Counted from the first letter of the stretch, positions 11,080 to 24,184 are shown. The stretch is 64,000 nucleotides of DNA from Plantago ovata (GCA_028274465.1 CM051458.1:86262085-86326084), one strand, 5' to 3'. Notes: generated by a model from the letters alone, not told the origin. Translations and numbers: made by a program.

Positions 11080-13755
11080 ATGGCCTCTGTTCCTTGTATG
11101 CATTTCCACTGTCTCTCTGGCTCACCTCTGCAAAACCAAGGTCTAATCCATGCTTCAATCCTTTCCATTCTAACATATTATAGTATACACTTATTCATTT
11201 CATCACTCTTTTCTTCTGCTTTATTGTTTTGTTTATGCTCATCTGCAGGCACCAGGAGGAACAAGAATTACTCCATTCTCTGCTGCAAGAATAATGGCCT
11301 TGATCAAACAAAACCATGGTAATGTTTCTTGAATTTTAATTGATGAACTATTACTAGTTACAATAGCTCATGTTACTGTTTCTTGATTAACAGTGAGATA
11401 GTGATGGAAGAATGTGGGAAGAGAAGGAGAGAGCTTCTGTTTCAGTCAGTTGCTGCTGCCTTTGCCTTTCCAGCATTTACTTCAGTCGCCTTCGCTGCTG
11501 AACCCGGTAGCTTCTTTTTTCTTGATTGGGCTCTAAGTAGATAAATTGAGAGAGTATGAATTGCTTTGTGTTTGCAATTTCATTTCTACATGTGGTTTGC
11601 TGGTAATTGATTGTAATTTGTAATGTTGAATGTGATTGTAGATTTGCCGGAGGGTTTTCGATTTTATACTGATGAAGTGAACAAATATAAGATAGCCCTT
11701 CCTCAAGGTGAGTGTTTGTTTATCTTGTGGCTGACTGACTGGTTGTGACTAATCTTTTATGTGAATAAAGAGGATAGTCTTCTTCTGGATTTGGGAATTT
11801 TAGACACACTGCGAGTCTTTTCATTTTTTTGCCATATATCATTGGGATCAGGGAGGACTATATGTTAGTGAATAGTGTTAGAATCGACAATTTTCTAGCC
11901 TAGTTAACTATGTTGCAAGATCCCTGAATGGAAACATTTCTCTAAATCGAGTTGCATTTAGTAGTTGGCTTACCAACACTCACAATGAATGTTCCCAGAA
12001 AAGAAAACAGAAGTTGAAATTTGGTGTTGCTGATATAGCTTCCGGAATACAAGTCATATTGTTGAACTTTGTAGACGTGCTATTCAATCTATGGAATGCT
12101 GCAAGCAAAATGATAGAGGCGGGAGGTTTATGATCCATGAATCTGAATTATGACGAACTTACAGTGCTCACTCACATTAATGTCAGCTTTTAGTTACGAT
12201 GCTTCCTGTATTTCAGGTTAATTTTTGGCACTTTCATTTTCCGGTTAGATGACAATTCATCTGAAAATTATAAGATGAGCTTAATGTCATAGAAGCATGG
12301 GGCTCTAGACTTGAGTTAGTGAATGGGAATATTTTACGATCTGTTACTGAAATCAGAGTCAGTTGCAAGGCACACTCTATGGTCACGAGTTGAGTTATCT
12401 ATGCTTGATTGTCTTATTGCTAATTATATCTGTTGTTTTCCAATGGTGGATTTAAGCATTTTACATTATTACCTTATTGCTAAGAGATTTACATCGTATG
12501 CAGATTGGCAAATCGGAAGTGGAGAAGGTGATGGCGTAAGGTCATTGACAGCATTTTATCCTAAAGAAACTTCCAACTCAAATGGTAGGAAATGAGGATA
12601 CATCCACTGTATAAATTAAAGTATGATCATTTTCCCACATTCTTTTGCTGCTTCTTTTTGTCTCCAGTCAGCCTATTAATCACAGGCCTTGGTGCTGATT
12701 TCACCAGATTAGAGTCTTTTGGCAAAGTTGATGCGTTTGCAGAGAATCTGGTAGGTTTTTCACTGTCTTACAATCCGAACGCCTCAAACCTTTTATTCTC
12801 TGTGTGATCATGTTTGTATGCTAAAACTATTTGACAGGTTAGTGGTCTGGATAGAAGTTGGCAAAGGCCTCCTGGTGTTACAGCAAAACTCATCGATTGC
12901 AGATCCTCCAATGGTACTACCCTAATATCTCGTATCAAATTTCAGAATTTCACATGTATCCTAGCATGAGTGACCAAAGAACAAGCTCTAAGCTCCGATA
13001 GATATAGAAATTTGAGCTATGGCAACTAATCACATAACGTTGTTTCTATTTGGCACTATAGCTCCACAAGTTCAGCATTTTATACTTTTCTCACAGATCA
13101 AGACATGGTTTACATTAGAATGTATGTAAAACCCAGTTTTCTGTTTGGTAGGATTCTATTACATAGAGTACACTCTGCAAAAACCAGGAGAGAGCCGCAG
13201 GCATTTGACTTCGGTGTTGGGAATGGCCGACAATGGTACCTACAACAGATTATATACCTTAACTGGACAGGTCTGCAAACCATCTCACCATTGTTGAATT
13301 GATTGCATTTCGATTCTATATGTTTTACTTACTGTGACATTGATCCGTACAAGCTGGACTTGACGAGTTCACTTGGCTAAACCATTCAATGTGCAGTTTG
13401 TCGATGAAGAGGAAGAAAAGTTTGGTCCCATGATTCAGAAAGTAAGTCTGCATGGTTTGACAGTCTAAGTTAATTGAGTTTTTTGTGCTAGCATGGTCTT
13501 TGCTGTCTTTTAGTGTTATCACTTATCGATGAAAGTTTCAGTTTAAACTCAACTATATATGATGTTGTTATCATTGTGTCATTATTAGTAAGATAATACT
13601 GAGTCAGAGAATGTCTCATTTTATATAGTACAGCATTTTTACTCAGAAAGAAGTAATCTGGAGTAATTTGTTTAGCAGAAAATGGATACATGCATGCTTT
13701 CTGATGATTTATACCTCTCCTGCAGGCTGTTAAATCTTTCAGACTCGTCCGATGA
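11080..13755 (+). CDS. PsbP-domain protein of the thylakoid lumen (PPD family)
   Basis: Ten exons by GT-AG junctions: 11080-11140, 11249-11318, 11394-11506, 11642-11707, 12504-12584, 12668-12750, 12838-12913, 13152-13270, 13397-13441, 13726-13755. They give 744 nt and a 247-residue protein. An N-terminal chloroplast transit region is followed at about residues 50-80 by a twin-arginine lumen-targeting segment (GKRRRELLFQ, then a hydrophobic stretch ending AFA before AEP). The PsbP domain fills the rest: GFRFYTDEVNKYKIALPQDW, FTRLESFGKVDAFAENLVSG, FYYIEYTLQKPG, and NRLYTLTGQF. PsbP-domain proteins sit on the lumen side of photosystems and help their assembly or stability. Among Arabidopsis paralogues it most resembles PPD4 (thylakoid lumenal ~29.8 kDa type), recalled from memory, so no symbol is given. 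It is convergent with SWI3B. Confidence 0.88.
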
Positions 13756-13796
13756 ACAGTTGTCAGCGAGAGTGCTTGCTTTTTTTGGCGTCGATT

Positions 13797-14170
13797 ATAA
13801 ATCTCCAGATATCTGTATTCAGACTACAATGTAAATTCAGGGGAGTCCCTGACAAATATAAATCTCCAGATATCTATCTGCATTTGCATACAAGGAAAAC
13901 TGGATCTTTTATGGCAGCAGTCACAATTGTTCTCGTTACACTTTCACCTAACATATTGCCAGCTTGAAGATCAAATTGAGCATATCAGTCCAATTTGCTA
14001 AAATAATTCTGCTCGTGTACTGTCACATTCTATACCTAGTATCGTTACAGAGTCTGTAACGATACCTTACAGATTGAAGATCAAATTGAGCAGATCAGTC
14101 CAATTTGCTAAAATAATTCTGCTTGTGTACTGTCACATTCTATACCTAGTATCGTTACAGAGTCTGCCGC
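13797..14170. repeat. Tandem duplications and perfect hairpin between convergent genes
   Basis: A ~107-bp unit starting gaagatcaaattgagca is present twice (about 13966-14072 and 14073-14170). Inside the first copy, gtatcgttacag-agt-ctgtaacgatac (14039-14065) is a perfect 12-bp-stem hairpin. A smaller duplication (ataaatctccagatatct) occurs at about 13797 and 13857. All lie in the 3' UTR region shared by the PsbP-domain gene and SWI3B, where the hairpin could act in 3'-end formation; that role is inference. Confidence 0.7.
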
Positions 14171-14311
14171 TAGCACAGGAACGATATCCTGCTTGAGTAC
14201 AAATTGATTCCCTCACGGGCCGCATTGAAAAAATTATTTCACTGGCCCAGTAAATGAATAACGCAACACAAAGAAGCTACAACAAAGATTGGGGAAAGTT
14301 ACACAGTTGCA

Positions 14312-17300
14312 TCAATCACTTTTGGGTGCCTCCCCTGTTTTACCACCACTTCTTGTTGCCTCAGCTTTATGAAATCTTAGGCTTAGCTGATCAACATAGA
14401 GCAAATCCTGCAGCTGCCGAAGTTGTTGCCATTTTCTCTCCACTTGGAAATCAAATTCCTCGAAATGAATAATCTTTTCTTCAATCCTGCTTGTCTGATA
14501 AGAAACAGCCAATATCAGAATATGGTCAAAACAGTGTTTAACGTAATGCATAGCAAACAGATCAACCATCTTGTAACTTGATACCTCTTCAGCAATGCCA
14601 GAGATTGCTTTCTCCAAGTCCTTTTCTTCATTGTCAAGCTGCATATTCGCTTCAGCAAGAGCTCCTTCAATTGAATCCCGGTCATTGACATTGGATGCAT
14701 TGCCAGTATCTGCATTAAAAGATTAAAATGTCAGGCACTCCCAGAACTATTTTTCGTCTGAACTTAGATGCACATACACTAACAGCACTACCCCTATACA
14801 CTTCATGTGTGACAATTTTCAAATAAAACTTTTATGTCTTGAAAAATATATTTACGGTGATCAAGTTTACATAATTTATAAGACGCACACCACCTCACCG
14901 TTACAGGAACTTCCATCCACTCCCCCTACATAACTTATACTTCGTATAATACTAACATTTGACCCTGAAAGAGATGTAGGCAAAACTTGATTGGGTCTAG
15001 GTATAAAAAACCTCTAAACTTGAGGCGCTCTACAGGTAAATACTCTTTTTTTGTTGAACAAGAGCAGGTCGAAGTCAGTAAATCAAATGGTTCATTCACT
15101 TAACGCAACTGAAAGTCACAGTATAACCACTTAAATACTGGAGCTAATCTTTGATTCGATGAAACATAATCAGTAATATACCACAAAAAGCATATGTTTG
15201 AAGAGTCTGTTTACATATATATCCCGACAAGGCTCAGAAGTTGAATTTTGACTACGGTGGGTCATGCAGTGGCGAATCCAGAGCCATATTTCAGGGAGGG
15301 ATGGATTGGGTTCAATTTCTTTTCTTTTCTTTTTTTAATAACATATGGGGTATGAACTTTCTAAAAACCAGACGGATAGAATTAAAAAAATGGGAAAGTG
15401 GGTTAAAAATACTGAACTGTGAGTGAAATACAAGAGGGAGAATAATATTAATAGCACTTTTATGAAAAATGAGTGGAATTGGGATAAGAATAATGAGGGA
15501 AAACTATAGGTGGATAATAATGGTAGACGACTAGACGCAAGAGTCGAGCCTGCGACCACACACATAAAAGGAGACTGACTAAACCTCTTGAACAGAAAAC
15601 ATTTCTTAAATATTTGTGTTACATATACTACACATAGGAAATCGTTTGCTCGACATCTAATTAATATGATCAAACTGTGGTTAATACCTTGCTGTTTAGT
15701 GGTATCCGATGAAGCTTTTAAATTCCCTTGATGTTTTCCAACCACAATGTCCGACAAAGCCGTTACTGCAGCACGTGCTGCAACTTCCGCGATATCATCT
15801 CCAACCAATTTGGAAAGAAAACTAGCCTGCAAAAGCATGAACAACCCTGAATTAAGAAACACAAAGTCTTTTCAATAATTTCCTGGATGAGATTCTAACA
15901 GATTCCAGTTTTTTATTGACGATTATTAAACTTTCTGTGGCCAGAGCGAGGTTTCTCTAGATCAAAATCACTCATTTACCTATTCTAGACATCATAAACA
16001 AACGAAAAGATCCAACCTTTGACGAAATTCCAACAATACTAAAGCTATTTTAGTATTTTTGCTTTTAATCCACATTGTTAGAGATCCCTATTCATATAAC
16101 ATAATATACGATAATCTCCATAGTATCATACGACCATGATTTAAAATTTTTTACGCAGGAAGATTCTTACCTGGGCTAAGATAGGGTTACTAGCATCAGC
16201 AATTGGCAAGAGACGACGCTGCCTCTTCGCTGGCTTCTCGTCAGTATCACCGAACTCAAAATCCGGGTCGGCAGAATCTGGAGGTCCACCAAACTGCTCA
16301 GCAAACGGAAGCTTAATAAACCGAGCAACACATTCCTTTGCAGTTCTCCCGCCAACATGATCGGCAATCTTCTTCCAGTCATCACCATAATGCATAATAC
16401 CTTCAAGAAGCTGCAACGTATCCTTGTCACTCCAATCCGTCTTACCCTCATCACTAATCTCTACCCTCTTAAAATCCGTGGAACTCAACCCCACCCTATA
16501 ATTCCCCCTTACAAAACATCTCGCACATAGTGTCATATCATGCTGCACATTTCACACACAACAAGCTCATCTCATCAAAACAAATACACACACACACACA
16601 CACATGCATAATACTGCATAATGCATAAACAGATATAATCATAATCACATATTCACGAAAACACAAATGCAACGAGATAACGAAACCGAAACCGAAACGA
16701 AACAAGAAACCTTCTCTGAAGCAAAGCAAGCAATGGTACAAGGGCTCTTGCAGCCACTGCATACCGTTCTTTTCGGAACAGCAACATCAGCAGCACCACC
16801 ACCAGCAACAGGATCAACAGCATTCTTACTCTCCTTATCCTCCCATCTCAGCTGGGGCTGCTGCTTGGAGCCACCGGTGTAATTAATCAAACCCCAAGCC
16901 TCCAAGAAATCAAACACCCTCCTGATGGAGCCCACATCACCCACAATTGTCTTCCTGACCTCGGTGAAGGTGATCTTCCGAGTAGGATTCTCTCGGTACC
17001 GACTGATAATGGCATTCCTGTAATACTTGTAAGCCTTAGGGTTCTTTGAGGCGGCCCTTCCGTCGAAGAATTCCGGCACGAATCGATGCTCGCATTCGTG
17101 AATTTCGTTCCAGCTAAACCAGCCTGTGGAGAATCAAACATTGCAGTTAATTAGTTAATTCAGAGGAAAAGGAACAGATTCGTGTATTGTTGAAGGAGAG
17201 AGGGGGGGGGGGGTGTACGGGAGTAGCTGGGGATGAGAATGGCGTCTGGCTCGGGTTCAGGGGGTTTCGGAGGCGGGTGTTCGACGGCAACGGTGGCGGT

Positions 17301-17357
17301 TGACGGTGGTTGATGGGTGGGCTTGGCCGCCGGAGGAGGTGTAATTCCAGTCGCCAT
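14312..17357 (-). CDS. SWI3B: SWI/SNF chromatin-remodelling subunit SWI3B
   Basis: Six exons on the minus strand: 17219-17357, 16711-17123, 16171-16542, 15688-15826, 14585-14709, 14312-14494. They give 1371 nt and 456 residues (Arabidopsis SWI3B is about 469). Domain order matches the family: a Pro-rich N-terminus; a SWIRM domain at about 46-130 (WFSWNEIHECEHRFVPEFF, RKITFTEVRKTIVGDV, RRVFDFLEAWGLINY); a ZZ-like zinc finger split by intron 2 (CSGCKSPCTIACFA, then LCARCFVRGNYRVG); a SANT domain at about 219-263 (DWSDKDTLQLLEGIMHYGDDW); LADASNP-type and AARAAV helices; and a C-terminal Glu/Lys-rich coiled coil ending with LLYVDQLSLRFH. SWI3 proteins form dimers at the core of nuclear BAF-type remodelling complexes. 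The first ATG in frame is at 17357. Intron 2 holds a short (CA)n repeat at 16588-16604. Confidence 0.93.
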
Positions 17358-17436
17358 ATGATTGCTGTGAAATTTTCTCAATAGAAAAGATTAATAATAA
17401 AAACTGGATAAAATCCACGATTTTGGAAAAGTGTAC

Positions 17437-17553
17437 TAATTTGGTTACCTAGGTCATCCAATCTCGCTTAGATCGGGGCTCTATCGAATATATATGAAGT
17501 GTATATTAACCCCAGCGCTTTTATAATTACAAACCCGACTTTCTATTTCATCA
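17437..17553 (-). promoter_or_regulatory. SWI3B upstream segment, duplicated at 18786-18908
   Basis: This ~117-bp stretch lies 80-200 bp upstream of the SWI3B ATG and is repeated with changes 1.35 kb away. Shared blocks in order: ttggttacct/ttcggttacct, a CCAAT core (ccaatctc), ggggctctatc/agggctctatc, cttttataattacaaa, and tttctatttcatca. It probably overlaps the promoter or leader; no TATA box is evident. Confidence 0.6.
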
Positions 17554-18785
17554 ATCGGAGTCCTAATACGCCATATTATCTTTTTGTTAAATTTAATTAT
17601 TAAATTCTATAATAATAAATATCTGGTTATCTCAATAAAATTTACTACTACGTAGTATACAAATTTTAAAACTTAATCTGTTCTATTTTTTTTATTACAA
17701 TATATTTCTATCATACTTGTTATATAGTCAATTCAATTTTAATTTGGTGTATATGTGTACCATTATCTTTTAAGTAAAAGATGCAGGGTCGAATTTTGTT
17801 GACGTGATTTTAAAAAACAAAATTATGATTATTTTAGTGAAAAGTGTGAATGACATATTTTCTATTATATTTATATTTTTTGAAAAACAAATTCACACTT
17901 TGTGTTATATTTACCTTAAAAATACACCGTGTTATCTTGTGAAAAATACATATTATTTAAGTAAAATATCATGATTTCAATAAATTGTATTTTATGTTGA
18001 AAAAAAAAATATATTATTTTAATTAAATACTCTACGTTTTTTCTAATAACTCGTATTGTATGTGAGTCTATTTCTATCTTTGGTAGATTATCACCCAAAA
18101 GACTTGCTCCTTTTTCAATTATATATGATGTTGAATACATTTAGTGTGCTCCGTAAATGCTATTTTTCTCCCTTAGTATTATCTCTAATTTTTCTGTTAA
18201 TGTTTTATCGAGTCTCTTCATCCTGATCAAGTGCAGCTATGTTACCTTTTTTTTTTTTTTTTTTTTTTCCTATATTACAACTTTCAATTTTATCTTCTTT
18301 CCATCACATTCTATATATCATGCGTCTCTCTTTACCGATTGACCAACAATTTTCCAACTCTCTCACTTGTGTGTAGACTTAGGGTCACACAAATCCCAAT
18401 CACAACAAGGATAGATTAGTCGCGAATAAAATTATGTTAACTAAACATAAATTCTATTTAGTAAATATTTGGTTTGTAGTATATTTATAAAAAAAAAATT
18501 GTATATATATATTGCTACTAGAATGAGAAAGAAAGACAACAATTAATAGACTAGCACATGTGCATCAAGGGAGTACTTCCTTCTATTTCTTTAACACATA
18601 AAAATTAATGTGGTTCAATTTTGAAGCTAACGAAATTAAAGTTTATCCTAAAAAATTCTTTTACCTACTCAATTTCTTTTAGACGAGTTAAGAACATTTT
18701 CACGCATAAATAAACTTAAAGAAAAGAAAGAAGGAACATTGGAGGAATCCACAGTTCTTTAAATGTACAAATAATAATCTAAATT
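17554..18785. other. AT-rich intergenic DNA
   Basis: No gene seen. Poly(T) (18248-18268) and runs of ATATAT occur. The open frames here are short, low-complexity and without similarity I recognise. Confidence 0.5.
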
Positions 18786-18908
18786 ACCCAATTCGGTTAC
18801 CTGGTCAGCCAATCTCTCTCAGAGAGGGCTCTATCAAATTTCAAGGGTAATTCAAGATTCAATGTGTGCTTTTATAATTACAAAACCCTGAGTTTCTATT
18901 TCATCATC
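18786..18908. repeat. Second copy of the SWI3B upstream segment
   Basis: Imperfect repeat of 17437-17553 in the same orientation, keeping the CCAAT core, gggctctatc, and cttttataattacaaa blocks. It lies close to the expected 3' end of the neighbouring RRM gene. Confidence 0.6.
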
Positions 18909-18929
18909 CAGTTTTAAGTACCAGCTAGC

Positions 18930-20400
18930 GCAAATTTAGTCATGGTAGGCTGCAGAGTAAGCACATATTGGATCTTAAGAACACAGATGGCAGAGTATAG
19001 AAAGGGTAAAAGCAACTAATCAAGAACCCTCTGCCTAAGAAAGATGTGGAGCTTCTTCCATATTTTGTAGTGAGGCTCTAAATTAATCCAAATTACAAGG
19101 AAATGTTTCACTAAAGACCTATCGTTTTATGCACATGATGCTGACCCGACTTATAGACACAATGCAGGATGCAATACACAGACACCAGAGACTATATCTA
19201 GTATCTACACTCCCAGAATGAATTGCTGGGGACTCCGGACTGGTTGTGAAAGAATCATATGTTGATTCCACATTTACACCGTTGGTTCTATTATTTCCAG
19301 ACGAGAGAGCCAGAAACCCATCCCAGCACTCGTCAGGCCATATTGACTCAATGTGATGACAGCTACCAACAAAGCTGGCAATGTACAACATGTTTTTTTA
19401 GTTACAGGACACTGAAGGAAAGTGTACATCCACACGTTCCATTCCCTCTCTCCCACCATCAGGAGCGACTCGAACATTGACTTCTCTGGTGAGCTTGACA
19501 ATGTAACACCTGCATGCATACGAATATTCATTCAATCCATATATTTAAACACTGTAAAGCAATAATTAACATGATATTTTCAGGTTAGAAAAAGAAAAGG
19601 AAATGAAAAAAAAAGGAATTTACTTAATCACCAAAAGATTTTAAAAACTTACCCCCCCCCCCCCTTTCAAGGGGGTAAATTTAAAGGCTTTGAGTTTCAA
19701 TAAGATTCAAAAAAAAAAAAAAAAACCTGCAGTTGAGAAATGTAATCTAAATGCAAACATTCAGTCAGTGCATTGGTGATTTTTTCACGTTTCAAGGAAA
19801 TAAGTGAAGGAGCACCAAACTTTCAAGGTATATCGAGCTTCGGGAGATAATCCAGTGTTCAGTTTACAAATTATCAGGTTTAATGTTTAATACTTCTACT
19901 TCATAACACATCACAAAACCTCTGTGATCCCTACTACTTGAATCAAGAAAAGTTTTCTCAAGCATCATACCAATATTCTAAAAGAAGCAGTGAAACAAAA
20001 TAAATAATGACTTTCCTTTTCACAGTTCATGATAACATCTTTCTTCAAGCACTAAATAAAAATAAATTTGGATTCAATAAAAAAGTGCAATAGAGCCGAA
20101 GCACAAACTGGATTCAGAATCCGAAGAAAGAATAGTTCTGTCAAAAGAGCCATGTAGTAAAAGGTTTTATGGAGTTGAGAGTTATTCATAACTACAGCAA
20201 ACCCACACAGTAACTTGTCAGAGATTTAATAAACGGTTATGAGCACTTCATAATAAGGGTAAAACCTACAATTTGTTGTGAAGGCACAGTACCTGTAGAA
20301 TGCAAAACGAATAATTTGCAAGGCTAGATTTGAAGCCCGCCACTCAAGTAGCAGTACTGCTGTTCTTAGTCCTGCTGCAATCTAAGGATACCTGCAAAAT
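18930..20400 (-). other. Putative spliced 3' UTR of the RRM gene
   Basis: Downstream of the RRM stop codon, minus-strand splice signals define untranslated exons: one at about 20294-20391 (aaattttgcag acceptor, ttctacag/gtactg donor) and a last one from about 19509 (catgcag acceptor) towards ~18950. At least two introns would therefore follow the stop codon. Spliced 3' UTRs can make a transcript a target of nonsense-mediated decay. The alternative is a separate non-coding transcript. Confidence 0.4.
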
Positions 20401-20497
20401 TTGACCAACCAATAAATAATATCCTTATATTACTGGCAACAAAACGGATATAGAACATATAAACAAGAACTACTAATTACTAACCTAGATCAGACCC

Positions 20498-23400
20498 TCA
20501 CCCAGAGTTTTGGTCAGAACCGCCTCCCTGCATGAATTGGGAGGAATGTGCAGGTAGTATGAAGTGTGGTTGTCGCGGAATAGCTGCAGCAACGCCTGAT
20601 AAGGCCATTGTTGAAAAGGTATCAGGGTTTTATCAAGAAAAGCAGAATGACACATTAGTCATACAGCAGCGATTTCATAATAGAATTGTAGTACACCTGG
20701 TCACTATGCATAAAAGCACATCCACTTTCAATTCTCAAGTCTTCCCACCCCCCACCAAAAAAAAAAATCACACAAGAGAATTTCATCTCCTTGCTTCTTT
20801 TTTCTCTTTATCCTAGATTACTCATTTTATTGACCACAGAATCACAAGTATGATTGCCTACTTCGACTAAAAGAAATAGAGATTAAATCAACAAAAGAAG
20901 CAAGAAACTTATAATGGCCAAATATTATCCCAACAGTTGACTGGAAAGTCGAAACCACTAAATGAGATGTGAACAAGAAAGACAAAATTCCAAACACCGC
21001 AACACTTTCTATCAAAAAAGACCAAGATGCTCACTAGGTTGTATGAATATAGCATAAATATCTTATAAAAGCCTTTTCCTCATGCAATGTCATATAATCA
21101 AGTACCAAAAGAAACAACTACCAATTTCAACATCTAGAGCCTAAGTTTAATTTATGAAGGAAAAAACAAGACTACAAAAGAGTTACTATAAAGCAGCAAA
21201 GAATTGATGACTGCAAAATATCATAACAGTCAAGTACAGGCATTCAAAAGAGTTTCACACCCACCACGGGAATAGACCAAGGAAATTTAGATCTATTAAT
21301 TACCCCAAGAGAGGTTAAGAAATATATTTATAATTTGGGACAGAAGAACTACTTTATCACTCTCTGGATGTATAGAATTATTAAAGCATCATTAACATCT
21401 TTACTTGTGGTTACCTGCTCACAAATATCAAGGAGGAAGGGAGAGAAAAAAGACAAAAGAAAAAGAAAACAATAAATTTACACTATTGAAGAGGGGGGGT
21501 GGGGGGGCGTAAATATGCTCTGGAAACCAGGCATAGTAAATGAAACAGAAAAGTATAGCCAGTTGTAAGCATCCAGACTAGGATAGCAGCTGACAGTGTC
21601 ATTAATTTGTTTAAGCACATAGTAACAGAATGTCATGTTCAATATACCAGGATCTATTACCTGTAGGATAGGGCACTGGAATTGTAGGAACAGAAGTGGT
21701 TGCAATTGCATTGACATTCGGGCCACCAAGCTGCATTATCTGATGACCAGGCATAGCATATCCCGGGAATGCTGTGTAACCTTGATTTCCAGGAACGGTC
21801 TGATTCAACTGGTTATAAGGATACACAGGTGAATTAACTGTTCCAGGGACACCGTACATTTGAAGGTACTGTTGATTCCCGTAAGGATTGTAGACGCCCT
21901 GCAAGATAAAGCAACAACTGCAAACTGTCAAAAGGAAAAAAAATAAACAAATTACCAACACAACATCATCGTCTATTATGATGAATTGGCAGAGTCCTCC
22001 TGCTACTGACCTGAGGATATGTGTAATCTGGACTGTAGGCAGCATAACTGCATCATAGAAAATTAGAGCAACTGTCAGGTATACGTATAATACTTGCATA
22101 ATTGGAAAAGCTACCAAATTTCAGCAGTATTTTAGCTTAGAAGCCAGATATGTCATGTTGTGCAACTATCAGCCTAAGACTTGATCTACATTAGAAATTC
22201 AGACTCATTACAGATATGAATGTATACCAATAACAGGAAATAAAGACTTCTAATAAGTTTAAAACATGCCATCTTTACTATGAAATATGACAACCCTTAC
22301 ATCTAATCAGCTAGAATTTGGTTCGGCAGTCGTCAATATTTAGCATGCTGGCACCAAAATTGTTTCAACAGAAGTGTAGGATGAATAAGACAGGCCTCTC
22401 GAGAAGGGGGGGGGGGGATGACAACAACAAAGTTGAAGTTGACAGAAAAAATGTTTTCAAAATCTAACAAGTAACTACTTAAAAATGAAGTGACAAATCA
22501 TACAATATGATATTAATATTATACACATCACATGTGAACTTCTGCTGCTTGCAGAAAGACAATTACACACCACCGCACATATAAATAAATATTGCTACTG
22601 TTTAGTAGTTCGTTTAAAAATTGAGATAAATGGAAGACAAGATGCAATCAAGACATATCCAGGTGAAAACAAATCAAGGTAATACAAAGACAGGAAGTTG
22701 ATCACACAAACACATTACACAGCCTGCAAAAGTTCTTAAAGTCCAGGGATTAAACTGTTGATCATACCATATGGAGAATACATCATGCCTTGTTGAAAGC
22801 CATAAGGGAGATGTTGCTGGTATCCAACATAAGGACCCCTAGCAGCAGGCAAACCTCCAATGTAAGGTGCCGGGGACCTAAGGCGTCCTATGATGAAGAA
22901 AAAGCAAAAAACAATAAATCTATAGATTCATTTCACAGTTCAATAACATAAAATTATAATGGGAGGTCATGTTCCATGAGACCAAAAGAAAACATTGGTT
23001 CATAATGAAATTAAACCATCTAAACTACTCCGAAACTCCAATAGAATGACAAACCATTAGTTTCAACCATAAATATAAATAAATTGAATAATTATTATAA
23101 ATAGTGGCACTTCACAGGACATTAAATTTAAATAGCTCATTTTCATTTCGTTAAGAGCTATGAGTCAATATATTCGACATTCCTAAGATCATCAAGTTTA
23201 AAACCTGATCTCATGTCGGATTTTTGCAGTACCGAGAAAAAAAATGGTGTGAAATTAATTAGAAGCACTTAGGAGCTATCAATCAAAGTTGATAACATAG
23301 ATCCATCATGTGTGAGGTTATGCTTCTGGATGATGCTTTAAAAAAGCAGAACAATATATGAGGCACAATAATATAAACATGCACATAACTTAGGTAACAT

Positions 23401-24124
23401 AACATTTTGCAGAATTATGCAAAGCTCTTATATGAAACCATCTTATGTAGTAAACAAGAAGAATTACAAAACCTTAAGAAATGCAACAAAAGAGCGAAAA
23501 GGCCAATTGAAAAGAAAAAAAAAAAACATAGAAGATGTGAATGAGGCAAATTACCAAAAGGAATAGCTGGCTGAGGTCTTCCAAGTGAAGCTAAATTACA
23601 ATTTGCTCGTCTTCCATCAATAATTGGATTAGGATCAGCACATGCCCTCCTGGCTGAATCAGGTTCCCGAAAAGTCACCTATACCACCCCCAAACAAACA
23701 ACATTTTGAACTCAAGTCACACAACTAAACAACATTTATACTTCACAAAGCAGGAGCAACAAATCAAAGCACAACTACACCCAACGGTATCTAAATCATC
23801 ATGCCCAATTCCCTAAATACCATACTACACAGCAAAAACAACACAATTCCTAAAAGTCAAGCATTTAATCAAGAGTGAAGAACTTACAAAACCGTATCCT
23901 TTGGATCGGCCAGTGTTCTTATCAGTTATGACAACGGCTTCTAGAATATCCCCAAATTGCTCGAAATAGCGCCTCATGGTCTCACTCTTGGTCTCCCAAG
24001 CCAGCCCTCCAACAAACACCTTAGTATAAGTTGTATCCCCAAATGGCGAATTCATGAAATGAAATCCTCCCGGACCCGGACCAGGACTCGGCCCCGGTAT
24101 AGCCGGTTGTTGCTGATAAGCCAT
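20498..24124 (-). CDS. RRM RNA-binding protein, ARP1/RBM24-38-like
   Basis: Six coding exons on the minus strand: 23888-24124, 23555-23678, 22768-22887, 22011-22047, 21661-21898, 20498-20595, giving about 284 residues. A short Pro/Gly-rich N-terminus leads into one RRM at about residues 33-105, with RNP2 (KVFVGGLAW) and RNP1 (SKGYGFVTF, split by intron 1) intact. The C-terminal two thirds is a Tyr/Gln/Pro-rich low-complexity tail ([37 protein letters not shown]), ending [16 protein letters not shown]. Single-RRM proteins of this type bind mRNA UTRs in nucleus or cytoplasm; the ARP1-like class is linked to stress and ABA responses in plants by family knowledge. The exon 3/exon 4 junction is one base out of frame if canonical GT-AG sites are used (see findings). 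A long AT-rich leader and an (AT)n tract precede the gene. Confidence 0.85.
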
Positions 24125-24150
24125 ATATAACGATCACTACTAACCTACAC

Positions 24151-24184
<34 letters not shown>
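24151..24184. repeat. (AT)n microsatellite upstream of the RRM gene
   Basis: About 16 TA units within 60 bp upstream of the start codon, probably in the leader or core promoter. Length is likely polymorphic. Confidence 0.85.

Noticed and set aside
16538-16762. 74-residue minus-strand ORF
   Set aside because: It runs through SWI3B intron 2, including the (CA)n tract.
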